A stretch of 64,000 nucleotides of DNA. Source: Monoplex corrugatus. Its lineage: Eukaryota > Mollusca > Gastropoda > Littorinimorpha > Ranellidae. Below the pieces are notes generated by a model. The model made no database searches. It worked only from the letters and a program-made list of their open reading frames with translations, and had not been told where the DNA came from. The translations under genes and the position numbers were made by a program. The stretch lies in the NCBI GenBank assembly GCA_030674185.1, contig CM060312.1, forward strand, positions 28,325,835 through 28,389,834, read 5' to 3'. Below are positions 1-12,989 of this stretch, one piece after another; the stretch's first letter is position 1; each line of letters starts with the position of its first letter.

Positions 1-151
1 ATTCCATGCTTTAGTGATAACGATACACAATTGCCTTCAATTTCGAGCAATCGTTTGGTGTGTACATTTGATCAAAGTGTGTACGTATCGAAATTTGATT
101 TCCCAAAGTCATTGAAATCACAGGACAGGGCATTCTGATACTCCCAAAAGT

Positions 152-1182
152 TCAGTAATGCGTGTAACCGCCATGGCTGTTCTGGCACTCGACGCAGCGA
201 GTCCTCATCGAGTTGACCAGGTTGGTGAAGATCCTCTGTGGAAGCGCCTGCCACTCAGCCTGCAGCATCTGGTAGAGGTGTTGGGCATCCCTGGGAGGGG
301 GGGGTGGTTGCTCCTCACTTTGCGATCCAGCTCATCCCAGAGGTTCTCAGTCGGGTTGAGATCGGGACTGCATGCTGGCCACTCCATTCTGTTGACTCCA
401 GACTGCTGCAGGAAGTCGTTGACCACCCTTGCCCTGTGGGGGCGAGCGTTGTCATCCTGGTAGACAGCCGTTGGTCCCATCTGCTGCAGTGTAGGCACAG
501 CCAGTGGTCGAAGGATCTCATCCCGGTATCGGAGGCCAGTCAGGTTACCCTGTACATGATACAAGGATGTTCTGTGGTGAAGGCTGAAGGCCCCCCAGAC
601 CATTACAGAACCTCCACCAAAGGCCACCTTTTCTTGGACAGTGGTGTCAATAAAGCGTTGCCCTGGGCGCCTCCAGACCCTCAGTCGGCCGTCGTTGTGG
701 TTCATGGTGAAGCGTGATTCATCAATGAACAGGACCTGGGACCATTGCAGACGTGTCCACCTCACGTGACGTCTGCAGAAGGCGCGGCGTGCTGCCCTAT
801 GGGCTGGAGTTAAGCGTGGCCGTACAGCTGGGCGACGAGAACGGAGGTTAAACCCATGAAGGCGGTTCCGTATGGTCTGTTGGCTGATGTTGATGTTAGT
901 AGCCACCCTCAGCTGCCTTCGAATGATGCTGGAAGAGGCTGTTCTTGTCTGCAGGGCTTGTCGTTCAATGAGACGATCTTCACGTGGGTTTGTCTTCTTC
1001 GGTCGACCAGATCTGCGTCTTTCATGGACCCTCCCAGTGGCTGTGAAGCGTTGAATCAGTCTGACAATGACCGAGATGGACACCTGAAGTCGCCTGGCCA
1101 CTTCTCGCTTGGGAACACCATCTTGGAACCATGCAACAGCTCGTCCCCTCTCAAACTCGCTCAATTTTCGTCGTGGAGGCAT
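152..1182 (-). pseudogene. Tc1/mariner-type DD34E transposase, frameshifted
   Basis: Cut-and-paste transposase that binds terminal inverted repeats and inserts at TA. The start chosen is the ATG at 1182-1180, giving MPPRRKLSEFERG, because this opens a Tc1-type helix-turn-helix (EVARRLQVS, about residues 25-50). It is followed by a basic GRPKK linker. The catalytic triad is visible: Asp in FIDESRF, Asp in VYQDDNARPH, and Glu in NPTENLWDEL, with Tc1-like 34-residue spacing. The frame breaks in a run of eight C (minus strand) near 296-303. The true C-terminus continues in another frame through HLYQMLQAEW to NSHGGYTHY and stops at 152-154. Length (about 343 residues) is normal for Tc1 transposases. 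Apart from that indel the copy is well preserved, so it may be young, or the indel may be an assembly error. The left end of the element is probably outside the window. Confidence 0.9.
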
Positions 1183-1560
1183 TGTCAGATCAGGCCTACT
1201 ACTGGTGGAATGTCTTCTTATAAAGCCAAGCAAGAGACAGCATCTCACACATAAACAGCAGTGCTTGCACGTGCATAATGGTTTTTCCATCTGGCTTGTG
1301 CAATGTGTTCAGGCAGAACGGTCCTAAACAAGGTCCTTTTTCGCAAGTTTCCGCTTTTCCGTTTGCGGCCAAGCTCAGTAGTAGAGAATCCCGTGCAATT
1401 TTCGCACTAACACAACATCGCCCACTTACAGCTGAACAAGAATTCATAACAATTTGGCTGGACTGAGAAATAAATAACAGTAGCGAGCTGAGTTTATTAC
1501 GCACCTGTTTTCTCATAGTGATCCTTAACTTTTTGTGCGTAGCTTATTAATGTCATACAT
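1183..1560. other. Non-coding flank of the Tc1-like element
   Basis: This stretch lies between the transposase start and the next LINE remnant and has no open frame I can support. It ends in a segment (about 1,518-1,545) that looks like a Tc1-type outer end, but no matching inverted copy is seen near position 1. The terminal repeat therefore cannot be confirmed from this window. Confidence 0.35.
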
Positions 1561-1589
1561 ATCCTAGGAACTATCATAGAGAGGTCTGT

Positions 1590-2545
1590 CGAGTTGAATA
1601 AGGATTTATATTTTTGCATTGTTGATTATTCCAAGGCTTTTGATCAGGTAAGACATGAAGAATTGATCAACCATCTAGAAAGGCTCAATGTTGATGAAAA
1701 AGATCTACGAATAATCAGAAATGTGTATTGGGAACAAACAGCACCAATGAGAATAGAAAACTGTAAAAGCTCTTTCCAAAATATCAAAAGAGGGGTAAGG
1801 CAGGGATGTGTTCTGTCACCAGATTTGTTTTCACTTTACAGTGAATCATCATGAGGAACCTAGATGAATGCTCTGGGAAAAAGGTTGGAGGAAAAATGAT
1901 AGTCTTAGTTACACAGATGACACAGTGCTAATTGCAGAAAATGTAAAAGACCTATGAAGTCTTGTGAACATAATAGAAATAAAAAGCAAAAGTAAAAGGC
2001 TGGAGCTAAATAGCAAGAAGACTGAAGTTATGGTAATCAGTAAAAAACGAGAAATCCCCTCATGCAAATAACAGCAAATGAATAACAGCAAATGACATAA
2101 CAAGACAGGCTGATAAGTTTGAATATCTGGGAATGGTCATCTCAAAAGAAGGCAGATGTACATCAGAAATAGCCAGCAGAATCGACCAAGCTAAAACAGC
2201 ATTTAGGAAGATGGAAAGCGTTCTTACCAGCAAATGCTTTTTAACTAACATCAAGATGAGAGTTCTTGAGTGTTAGATAGAACAGAGGCAGACACAAGAA
2301 CAGCATTGATAAGGAAGATTAGAAAACCAAGCAACATTTATTGGACATTTTATGAAGCAAGAGAAATTAGAGCACCTGGTCACAACAGGAAAGCTGGAGA
2401 GAAGGAGAGCGCCTGGTAGACCCAATATTGGACAGATTTGCGGGGTGGCTGAGGACAGAGAGGGTGGGAGATGTACTTCCAGCTACAAGGGACAGATTTG
2501 TATGGAGGGCCATGATCACAAAGCCATGCGGCAGGGCACATAATG
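1590..2545 (+). mobile_element. RTE-like LINE, 3' part of reverse transcriptase, decayed
   Basis: Degenerate non-LTR retrotransposon. The first frame (1594-1854) has reverse-transcriptase fingers and palm: VDYSKAFDQVRHEEL with the first catalytic Asp, then KRGVRQGCVLSPDLFSLY (motif B region). Frameshifts and stops follow, but recognisable pieces continue in order: ELNSKKTEVMVISKK, then FEYLGMVISKEGRCTSEI, then GKLERRRAPGRPNIGQICG near 2,400-2,450, the usual C-terminal basic GRP motif. The YADD box is damaged by the frameshift near 1,900-1,925. It is dead on arrival: no endonuclease domain, several indels. It is not a host gene. Confidence 0.85.
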
Positions 2546-2574
2546 ATGATGATGATACTTGGCAAACCACACCA

Positions 2575-3000
2575 CTTCAAAACTTATATTGGACACCCAG
2601 TCTTGCGACATAATCGGTGATGTTGCATATCTTGTGCAGATATCTTTGGTAGAATGTTCCATTGTGGAATGTGCCGTCAATAAGTAGTCCAGATCTCTCA
2701 GCAGTATAGCAGGGTGGTTAGGCTGTTGCTTGTGGAGATCCTGATGCCATGATCTTGCCACAACCTCTTTGTCCGTCTTCTAAAGGTGGAGCTACATCTT
2801 GCAGATGCGCAGCGCTGCGCCACCTCAGCATTGAGAGATCCATTGTTGCTCACTGTACCACCTAGGTAGCACAATTCATCTACAGTCTCGATCTTCTGGT
2901 TGTTGATGACGATTGGAGGTGGTAAATTGCCAGAGACCCAAGATGTTGGCTGAAACATGTCTCTTTTGCTTAGGCTGATTGTAAGGCTGAATCATACTAG
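2575..3000 (-). mobile_element. RTE-like LINE C-terminal fragment, opposite strand
   Basis: On the minus strand the frame from 2,958 downward gives IETVDELCYLGGTVSNNGS, then LNAEVAQR and a run like RRTKRLWQDHGIRIST. This is the region just after the YADD box in RTE-type LINEs (ELCYLGSTIS). Beyond about 2,700 stops interrupt the frame, but segments resembling the downstream ERFHQRCLR and WQDRVTN motifs persist to about 2,575. It lies tail-to-tail with the previous LINE, so these are two separate insertions. Truncated at both ends. Confidence 0.75.
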
Positions 3001-4395
3001 TTACAAAGTTTAAAAAAAAAATTTTTTATAATATTTTTTAAGGATCACTAGGTACAAAGTTAGTATTAGCAATTATTTTGAATTCTTGACAAAACAACAG
3101 GAAAGTAGAGAAAAAGAGGATGTGTGGACTTGTTTGTATAATAGATATATACATTTCGTGTGTTTCATTCTAAATGTGTATGTTTATTTGCTAGAAAAAG
3201 GCATTGGTTGAATATTTTTGTCTGTTGTCAGTTTTGTCTCATCTTTACTCTGTTGGTCTTTAGTTTCTATCTAGAAAGCAATAGCAGTCATTTTAATTTA
3301 GACTGATTATTACTCCTCTATTGTAGTATTAGAATCAAATTTTGTGGCTGTTATTTGATGTATAGCTGTCAGTGTGAATTGTTTTGATCTGTAGCATGTG
3401 TTGTTGTTTCAGTGTGCCACTAGTCTACGTACGAATATGATGAGATTGTGTGTGAGAGTCAGGTCATCTCCCATGCATCTTACATTGTGGTGAAATCAAG
3501 CAAGGCCCTGAAGGCATGATTGCGTTGCTCGACATTCTCCAGTGCTAATGTAAGTGAAAGTGTTTTCTCCATCTCTTCTTCTTTTTTTAAAATTTTCTTG
3601 CAGAAATATGTATTTTCTTTATTTTATTACTGCTACTACTTTTGCTAGTATGTTATTATAATTGTTTTTGTTGTTATTGTTAGGGGTTGGCATGTCTTTG
3701 CTTTAAATTGTGTCTCCTTTGTTGCTCATGTTTTTTGTTTTTTTTGAAACGCTTGAACAACATATTCAAGGGTGAGAATTTTCCTTAGATCTACGGATTT
3801 CTGTAACAGAAAGAATCAGTTTCCTCAGATTCCTTGGGCTCCTTTCTGGGAAAATCCATATCCAGCCTTTTTTTCAGAGTAGAATAAGTAATAATGAGCA
3901 TAATTTATGATTAAAGAGTGCTTGTATAGAAAATAGATCATGCAGAAAATACTTTTTGAAGCACTCGGAATGGCTGGATTTGATGTCTGAAAATGTGCTT
4001 GATTGCACAGATTTTTATCCCTGAAATTTTTCTCTGTGGGATCATGCCCCTGAACACCCCCCCCCCCCTCACCCCCCGATTTCCTTTTTTTTTTTCCTTT
4101 TCAGCAGTTCAGTTCCCACCCCTGGTATTGTAATTTGTTTTTATAACTTCTTTAATATTGTATGTGATATGGTTCACCTTGTTTTTAGTGTGCTTATATG
4201 TGTAGAGTAGCAAGGACTAGTTTTAAGACTGGTCCAGTGGGACCTAATGCTATGAAGGTCATAATATCAACTCATCATCACAGTAGGCCTGTTTCCCTTT
4301 AATTATGATATTGGTATTCTTTCATTTGATGGGAACAGTAGGTGTCATGACATGAAAAGCTGTTATGTAGAGCTGGATTCTCAACTGTAGAATTA
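3001..4395. other. AT-rich non-coding DNA
   Basis: No exon, RNA gene or element end that I can support. It has T-rich runs and a short C-rich tract near 4,058-4,077. It could be intron or intergenic. Confidence 0.5.
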
Positions 4396-4592
4396 TTCCT
4401 TGTGAAGTGCAAGGCACAAGGGACATCTCTTTTGTTGCCATGGGATCTTTAACGTGTGCTAAGTGCATGCTATACATGAGACCTGGATTTATGGTGTCAT
4501 TTGAAGGACTAGCACCCAGACCACCACACCCACGGTCTAGTAGAGGGGGGAGTAAAATACCTGACCAACCAGCCATGTTCCTACAAAGTACA
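4396..4592 (-). mobile_element. SINE-like repeat fragment (family 5)
   Basis: Read on the plus strand, this holds a block around GGGATCTTTAACGTGTGCT and a later segment with CCAGACCACCACACCCACGG and a G-rich tract. I recognise this layout as the antisense form of a common invertebrate tRNA-SINE body. The tRNA-like head is not clear. Assignment is from memory of the family, so confidence is moderate. Confidence 0.45.
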
Positions 4593-4864
4593 AAGTGAAA
4601 TTATAGCATGTTTCCACATCTACCTACAAAGTGAAATTATAGCATGTTTCCGCATCTACCTTTTGTATAACTGGGTCATAGTCTTACTGTATTTGCTAAT
4701 TATGTAACAGTTTTGTGATGTTCTTTTTGTATGTAATGTTGCAGTAGAAAAATCAGCATTAAGTTTTGGTGGTTTTTTGGTTTTATGTTTTTTTCCTTCT
4801 TCAAGGATCACCACATTTAGGCTGTTTAATTTTTTTCTCTCATTTCTTATTGTTTATGCCACTT

Positions 4865-5285
4865 AATGGCCGCAGAAGCTGGGACAGTTTTTCACAATGA
4901 GATGATGATGATGATGGGAATGATAATCATGATGCTTTGGAGTTCCATCCTGAATTGAGACTCTACAAAATGTCAGAATTGGTCACAGAGCTGTACGCTG
5001 CTCATCTTTTCATATTAATGTATCCTGCCTTCAACCAGGCCAAAGAAATACAAACACCTGCAGTGTTGGTAGGGCATTGAGCAACACCCACATTGAAGTG
5101 GATGAGATCCTATGTGTGGTCTTAGGCTTTCCAATCAGTCCATAACAGATGCAACTGTGGATAGAAGATGATTAGGGCTGAAAAATCCTGCAGTGATTTT
5201 GATACAGGGTTGATGGGATTCAAATGAACAACCTTCAAGTGTTTAGTCCATTGACCTGGCCACTTTACCACAGTGACTGATTCTT
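4865..5285 (-). mobile_element. tRNA-derived SINE, family 2, about 420 bp
   Basis: Inverted relative to the plus strand. Its tail (reverse complement of 4,870-4,920) carries ACTGTCCCAGCTTC next to a (CAT)n run, and its middle matches the copies at 58.96 and 60.99 kb around the ATCCACTTCAA and GTGTTGCTCAA blocks. The head, near 5,210-5,285, reads on the minus strand as a tRNA-like region with an A-box-like GGTAAAGTGGCCAGG and a B-box-like TTTGAATCCC. This is the most complete copy in the left half. Confidence 0.7.
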
Positions 5286-8200
5286 TGCGAGTTAATATTT
5301 GTCAGAGACATAGAGATAAGTAAGTCACTGCATGCTATGTGTGTCTTGCTGTGGCTTCCTGCTGCATGACACACTCCGTGCTGCAGAGTATTCAGAAGAG
5401 TTCAAACCACAGATTGTTGTAGCTCTGACATGTGAAATCTCTGATTGACTTTTGATCAAATGAGAAGATATTACCTGTGAAATTGTTCATCTACCCTCTC
5501 ACTTTTTGTGTCTCTTTGTATTGTGTCGTCTTCCAAAGAGTGTGCTTGTACCCCACATTTTGCCTCAGTATTTCCTTACCCTCCTGAAGAGCCTTCAGCA
5601 GCTCATGACTTCATTGACCTCTGATGAAAATGTCATCCACATAGTGATACTGATATCCATATCTTAATCCTTTATGACATAATGATTGATAGTCTCTGCT
5701 AGGTCTAAGTTACCTGTAGTCCATAAGCTTTCAACCTCTTGTGGCCTGCAGGCAGCTTAAATTCAACCATATGGAATGACAGGGTAAGGAAGCAGCATTC
5801 ATGTTATCTGGACATGTTTAAAAACGTCCTTTTGTACATATTTTTGTGATGGCAGTTAATGGATTCATTTTTCTGTATGTTGTATTCTTTGATGTTCTCT
5901 TTTTATATTCTTTTGAAATTTGTTTCAGGAACATTATAATTATGCTTGATTGTGTGTGTGCAGTGTCTATGAAGAAAAATGTCGGGAGCTGTTGTGGATA
6001 TCCAGTTTGTGGAAAATGATGTCTTCATTCCTGTCATGTGGTGGTTTCTCGACACTTTCATTGTCTCCATTTTTTTTGTGTTACAACTTGACAGTAAATT
6101 AAATTGATAAATGTTCAAGTGTTTTGGAATGGAAAATGTGTTCATATAACTCCTAGCAATCATTCACAAGGAGATTGGATAATGGTGTTTTCAGTCAGTG
6201 GTTTTGTGTGAACTTTGTGAACCATTCTGACATTTTGTACAGCTTGTGTGAAAATGTGCAGAAAGGTTATGTTTTAAACAAAGAAACTGCTGTAGATCTG
6301 TGTTATTACAGGTGAGATCTTATTTGATTTTTGTGTCTGTTTGTGATAGTGTTTGGATAATCTCGATTGACTTCGGGGAGGGGGAAGAGAGTAAATTATT
6401 GTTCTGCAAAATTTGTTGAAGCAATTTCCAGCAACGTTTTATACTTCAAACCACTTTAAATCTCACTTTGTTCAATGGTATTTCATTTGAGTTGTTTTCT
6501 TGTGACAGAGATATGGGTGTCTGAGTGCAGTGAATTCCTTGTGAACAAAATCCAAATTCCTTAATTAAAGCTTAGAGTGATTTGCTTAGCATTGATGGAA
6601 AGTTAGGGAAAGGAGACTCAGAACCAGCATTGTTTTATTTTAGTGCACTTTCAAAGATTTGTGAAAAATCTTGGGGAAGATCACATGCAGTGCTGTTGCA
6701 TCAATTTCAGATGTGGTGTTAATACATTATGTGTAAATAATCCTTTTTTTTTTTCAATTGTGAATGTTTTTTTCAAGTATGTGTTTCTGAGATACCAGTG
6801 TCAGAACTGTTGCAAATTTAGTGGTGGACGATGGTGGATTGTGCAAGGATGTTTCCTTGACAGTGGTGAGGCAGACAGGCACATGCCCCACAGTGATTAT
6901 GTATGTAGCTGTGTATTTACGGTGTTGTGTTGGTGTATTTCCATGACGTTATTTTCCACTTCATGTGTTTTGTAGCTGCTTCGTGTTTTAAACAGCTGGC
7001 TTGCTTTCATGTGAAAAGGTGAGATCAGAATGTGTTGACATGATTCCGTGAGATCAGATTGTGTTGATATGTTTTCATTTGGGTTGGTTTTGATGTGACG
7101 AACAAAACAGATCAACATATAATTTGCGAACAGAAACATCAGATAATGTGGCTTTGAATCCCAGCAGTGCTGTGGATTGTTTCAAGTGATTGTGCTCAGT
7201 TGATTTGTGCTTCATGGTGGTCACTGTTCGTTTTCTGCAACCTGTGAATTCAGTTACATGCATGATGTCTTCAATGTGGTTTTGCAAAGAGTAGACATTA
7301 TATACGATATTTTATATATATAAATAGATATATTTGTGAGCGTGAATATTAATTTATCAGTGAAACACCTAAAGTGGAAGTGTTTCTTTTCCCACACATG
7401 GCAAAGTGGCATTTTTTGCATGGTCAGCGTTCATGGTTACGGTGTGTTCATAATCATCAGTGTGCTTTTAAGGGATTGCTGTTTGTAACATATCGCCAGA
7501 CAGACAAAAACTGATTTTATTTGACACCTGTGCAAAGCTTCATACAGGTTGGAAAAGTCAGATTATATAGAAGCTGTGTAGTTTCCCCGTTTGCATCAGT
7601 TTGGATTGATCAGCAGCCCTTCTTCTGGGCTTGCACAAGTTGTTGTGCTTTGTGTTTGTAATCCCAAATGACTGTGTATTCTGTGTCCTTTGTAGAATGC
7701 AGCCAATAAACATTGTGTTAGCTTCAACCTTTTGAGTTGGTTTACATTGTGTTTTGTGATCGCTGTGACCTTCACGTGATGATTTGTGTGATGTGCTGCT
7801 GACTATCTTGTTTTGCTGATATGATCCTTGAAACTTCAGATCCCATGGCATCTGTTTCAGAGCATTAATTGTCCCTTCTCGATACAGTTTGTGTGATTAG
7901 TAGTGACGTACTGTACGTGCCTTTGGTGCGTCTTGTTCCTAAGCACATGACAAAAACTTTTCTGGATCAAAGGTAACTGCTGAAATGAAGTGTGAAGGTC
8001 AAGGTGAAACAATTGTGTAAGGCAAACACTGAAATGTGAATTGAAACAGTAGCTCATGAAAGGAATGTTTAAAATTTCATATTAGATGCAGTACAGTGGG
8101 ATGTATGAAAGATTTGTGTTCAGTGACGTTGAAGAAAATCCCTTGATTCAACATTTTATACGTAACCCTAGATTCAGATTACGGTTTTCTGTTTGGGATG

Positions 8201-8647
8201 TGCCATGTTTGAAATCTGTGATAACAGTGTTTTATATGTTTTTGAAAAAGTGAAAGTGACACAATTCGTAATTCAAGCTTCAACAGTGGTGTTTTGATAA
8301 TTTATTTTACATTCTACTCAAACTGTGTTAATCTGAACACTGAAAGAAAGTTTTCAAAGACAGTTGCTTTACCATCAGTAGTTTCAAAGTGTGGAAGTTT
8401 CTGCTGTTCAAAAACAAGAAGAAAACTTTTCTGCATACTGCTTTTTTCCCCCATCCATTTTATAGTCTCCTGTTAAGACATTTTTCAGGTGAACTCTTTT
8501 TTTGTTTGTTTTTTTGTTCATGGTCAGCATTACATGATGTGAGTTTTGCTCACAAGGTATTTGGATGACGTATCATCCAACTTATAGATACTGTTGAATG
8601 ATCTCCAAGGTGTCTTCTGTTGAATTCCTCCCGCCTGGAGTTTGTTT
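5286..8647. other. AT-rich non-coding DNA, no gene seen
   Basis: No exon with acceptable splice sites and no recognised repeat. Open frames here are short and low-complexity. It may be intergenic DNA or the long UTR or intron of a gene not otherwise visible. Confidence 0.5.
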
Positions 8648-8651
8648 TTAA

Positions 8652-9330
8652 TCCGCTTAGCACAATGAGCCACAGTGGTGGCTTTAATGTCCAAGCACGA
8701 TGAGCTGGCTTCGTTCGTATCTCCTGCTGAATACTGTCCAATTTATAAAGCAGATACAAATTGACCAATCAGAAGGCTTCTTTTGCATTGCCTCTGTCTT
8801 CTTCCTTTCACACGGTCACCGTTGTGCTGTTCTTCGATTAATTTCTACTAGTTTTTGCACAAAAATGAGTGAGACTGGTACTGACTGTGAGGTTGACAAG
8901 TTGGGACTCTTGTTGACGGTAACTCTGGCGATGATTATGAGGTAAATATGGCTTTGTTTTTGGTTCTAAATGAACAAGAGAGATTTGAGCACATGTTGAA
9001 GGGTATTTTTAGCACATCAGTCGTTGATGGAATGCGGGTTGTCGTTCAGTTTGGTTGGTTTATATTGTACTTCTCATCGCACATGCGCAGATGTGTTTTT
9101 CATTCTAACACTCTGTAATTTCACTTTATCCTGCAAACAGGCATTTATTTTATTTTTATTGCGCCTTTCAGGATTTCTCCCTTTTAATTATATGCATACT
9201 TTTCTAGGAAATGTTTACATGAAAGCAGCAAAAAATTAAAAACAATTAGTACCCGTTGACAAGTTGGCTCCCGTAATTTTTCGCCATTGTCTTACAGTAC
9301 GCTTTTAATCATGTATCGTGCCAAGGGGGT
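8652..9330. mobile_element. Non-autonomous piggyBac-like element, TTAA-flanked
   Basis: A 679-bp segment flanked on both sides by TTAA (8648-8651 and 9331-9334). Its ends are imperfect inverted repeats: TCCGCTTAGCACAAT at the left, and CCCCCTTGGCACGAT as the reverse complement of the right end (11 of 15 match). An internal ATG near 8,863 opens MSETGTDCEVDKLG. A neighbouring frame has DGNSGDDYE, acidic like piggyBac N-termini, so it may be an internally deleted copy. No catalytic domain is present. Confidence 0.55.
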
Positions 9331-9693
9331 TAATATATTTTTAAATCTGTTTTCATATTAAAAAAAATATAAACACTCATGCACGCTTCCTATACATAGA
9401 TATGTACATATTTACTATCATTATTGTCATCAAAGCATGCAGATGTGTCAAGTTTTAAAGGAGGACACTACGTACATACTTTTAGTAATGGTAAAGGAAT
9501 CATGCAATTTATGGTTTGGATAAAGATAATGATACAGAAGACAGAATCAAATAGTTTCAATCAATGATTTGTAAAAGAACCAGCCAGCTTGAAATCTAAT
9601 GTAATTCTCTTTCATTAGTGAGACCTGTTTTTCAGTATCTTAACACTTTTCAGATATCTCCTGAGCAAATTAATCTGTGGTATACAGTCTTTG

Positions 9694-9697
<4 letters not shown>

Positions 9698-9786
<89 letters not shown>
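9698..9786. repeat. (TA)n microsatellite
   Basis: About 89 bp of alternating TA with one interruption near 9,735. It can extrude a cruciform and is a likely length polymorphism. Confidence 0.95.
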
Positions 9787-9787
<1 letters not shown>

Positions 9788-9789
9788 AT

Positions 9790-12700
9790 GTACAGCTTTA
9801 CCTTCTGCAAGGTCAGATTGAATATGGGATCTGAACTGAAATATCTCTGGTGTCCAAATATTTATTTTTTTCATAAAATATTCGGGAATTGGCATTGTCA
9901 CAAAGATTATTGATAGCTGTTTGGAGCCATTATCAGAATAATTGTATACTTCTGTGGTCACAGAACATGTGACATTAGCAATCTTGTTTTATTGATGTCT
10001 CCTTGGAGGATTTTGTTTTGTGGTCAGAATTCTACTGTTTTGTATAGAGATCTTGTGTCCAGTGCCCTTGCAATGTTCTCAGATATCTGTAGTGATCAGA
10101 TGTTTTTCACTCTGATGTTTCGCCAATGCATTTCATTGTCGCAGTACATAAATTTGGTAACTAATGGGGATTTTTTGGTCTCCTGCGGTTTCATCTTTGA
10201 GACAAGACATATTGGAGATATTAGTGTATTGAAAGATTGATTGTGTACTTTTGTGTGGAATGTTTTTTATTATGAGTTTCTCTGATAGCCTTCCCATTGT
10301 ATATGGTAGCAGTTTTGGCATCTTTTTGTATGCTGGGTTCCAGTAGTAAATTGCAAAAGGGTAGATTAAAAGTGTAGGTGTAACTAGTCAAGTTAAGAAC
10401 TTTGCTTATTTTCATTTTTTGATATGCCCCATATATTAGCCTAATTTTAATTCTTTGATATATCCCATTTATGTTTGTAATGTTCATTTGTTATATTGAC
10501 AGCATAGGCTGAGTGAAAAAGTTCCTGATTAACAAGTATCTGTGCCTGTCTATGTGAAACTGTTTCTATGAACCAAGTGTCCGGATGTTAGGTGATGACT
10601 GGAATCAAGATTGAAATACTGGTCTGCTTATGTGGATGTGTGATGTTCATTTTCATGATTATATCATCCAGTTGGGCATCTGTCCACTGAATCAGTCAGT
10701 GTCAGTTGTCATTTTCAGTACCTGCCGGAAAATATTGCAGAGTCTGGACACAAGATCTGTAGACAAACATTAAGATTCTGTTTGCGGAAAAACTAAGAAA
10801 CCTTGGTTATGTAACAGAACTGGTACTGTAAACAAACAGTTGAATCTTAATTACATCCTCTCCTTCATTTACCAGTCAACATTATTCACATAAGGTGACA
10901 TGAAACTAAAGTCTTAACACCAGAAGTGACAGTGATTGAACAAAGACATTTCCGTCTGAAGAAGTTTTCAAGATAACTTGTCAGACTTCAGTTAAAAAAA
11001 AAAAACAAAGAAAGAAAAATTTCTTAAAGATTCTACTCATTAAAGTTATTTTCAGTAGTCCTTTGCAAACATACTTTTTTGTAGTTATTGGTAGGATCTG
11101 AAAGTAAATCTTGCCAAAAGACGTTCATGGAACATTAATTTTCCATTTATGGGTTGAATTAATAGATATTTAATACCATTATGTGTAAAACTTGAAGAAT
11201 GTGGTCAGTGTTGGTGTAGTTAAGTGGAATGATTTGAGTCGTGCACTGCAGTTAGTCCAGTATCGCTTGGAATAATGGAGTCCGTTTCATATACAATACA
11301 GAGGCTGTGTTTTCAATGTGAATCATGGGGGACATGGGGTAGTGAGAACAACAATCATAATCACAGATTGACACAGCAAATTTTCTAAGATCATATATTT
11401 TTGAAACAGTTGACAAAGTAAACTGTTGCTCCAAAGCATTCGAGAATTGTGGATATTCATTGCCCCGTCCAAATGCCTTTTTGGGTTTGAATATTATTTG
11501 TTTTGTTTTTACTATTTTTTTGTGTTTGAATATTATTTATTTTGTTTTTAATGCTTTTAATATCTTTTCTTCAGTGTGATATTGTTTCAAGGTCAATAGC
11601 ATTTGATTGTCTTTCTTCGGTTGTTTGCGTCTTCCATGCGAAACCAAAACTACAGGACCAAAGACTGCTCGAAATAAAATGGACTTGTGCTCAGTGACAT
11701 TCATGCAGCTGTTTCTAAAATTGCTAAATTGATTACTTTTTACATATGTGCAAACTGTAGCAAAAGAGAGTGAAATAGATATTTACACAAATCATCTATC
11801 TTTTTTCCAGTGGCGATTTTTGTGCAATGAGTAAACGCTTGTTATAATGATGATTTTTTTGAAAAGCAGCTGACTTGAATCAGAAAATCATTACATTTTC
11901 TAATCCAAAGATCTTATGAAAGACTGTGTGTTATACAGAGCTTACCATGAACATTTTCTTGCTCACACTATGCTGACTTACGGAACTGCGTTGGCATCGA
12001 CAGTGTTCAAAGAGTGATTCACTGATAACTTTATTTTCTGGTGATTGCACTCTTTGCTAATGTGCAAAATATTTCCTGATGATTACATTCTTTCCTAATG
12101 TGCAAAATATATGAGAGGTTCTTGGTCAACCATATTCATCATGCCTCTTATTAGGATTGATCACTCTTATGCTTGCAGCCAAGTTTACATTGCAGAAGAT
12201 CAGCTCTTTCAAGAAATAAACAAACAAACAAACAAACAAAAAACATGCCTGATTTCGTATAAATCATCTGTAGACTGAAAAGTGTTCACATATATTATAT
12301 AACTTTATGTATGATTTATTCAGTACAGAAATGCAGTCTTTGATGTTCAGTGCTAGCTTGCACATGGAAGGGCAGATCATAATAACACAGGCATCTAGTG
12401 TGACGATCAGTTCAGCCATCCACAATCACCAAATCTGTATATATTTAAGTAATTTTTTAAACATCAACTGATCAAGATTATTATTATTATTGTGAATTTT
12501 ATTCAAAAACTGTATTTTTAAAAGTGTTTTTTTTTTCTTCCTGTAGTTAAAAGCTGGTCAAAATGAAATAGGCATGTAGAAGGAAATATTTGAGTGTGTA
12601 AACATCTGTCATTTGGTTTGTTTGTTTGATATGAGTAGCTCACGCTCATGGTATATAATTATGTAAATTCAAAACAAATAAGTGAATGAATGAAAAGAAT

Positions 12701-12985
12701 AAGAAAGGAATGAAGTATATTAAAAGCACACTTTATGTTCTTAGCTTATTAAACTGCTAAAATGATTAATTGAAAATGAAATTAATATGACGTTGTAATT
12801 TCATTCCTTCATGGAAACAACAAAGCTTTATACAGGCATATTCATAGGCACTTTCAATCCAAGTTCAGCAATGAAGACAAAATGTGTCATCCTTGACTAC
12901 CCTGTGACATGACAAAATGTAAAGCATCAGGTACTGTGATCAGTTCTTCATTCTTGTGCTGCAATTGTTATAAAGTTTTCTTGCA
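9790..12985. other. AT-rich non-coding DNA, no gene seen
   Basis: No supported exon or element. Short homopolymers and an (AAAC)n run near 12,220 are present. A near-duplicate of about 45 bp at 12,040-12,110 contains the ACATTCTTT/CACTCTTTGC CTAATGTGCAAAATAT pattern twice. Confidence 0.45.
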
Positions 12986-12989
12986 GTTG

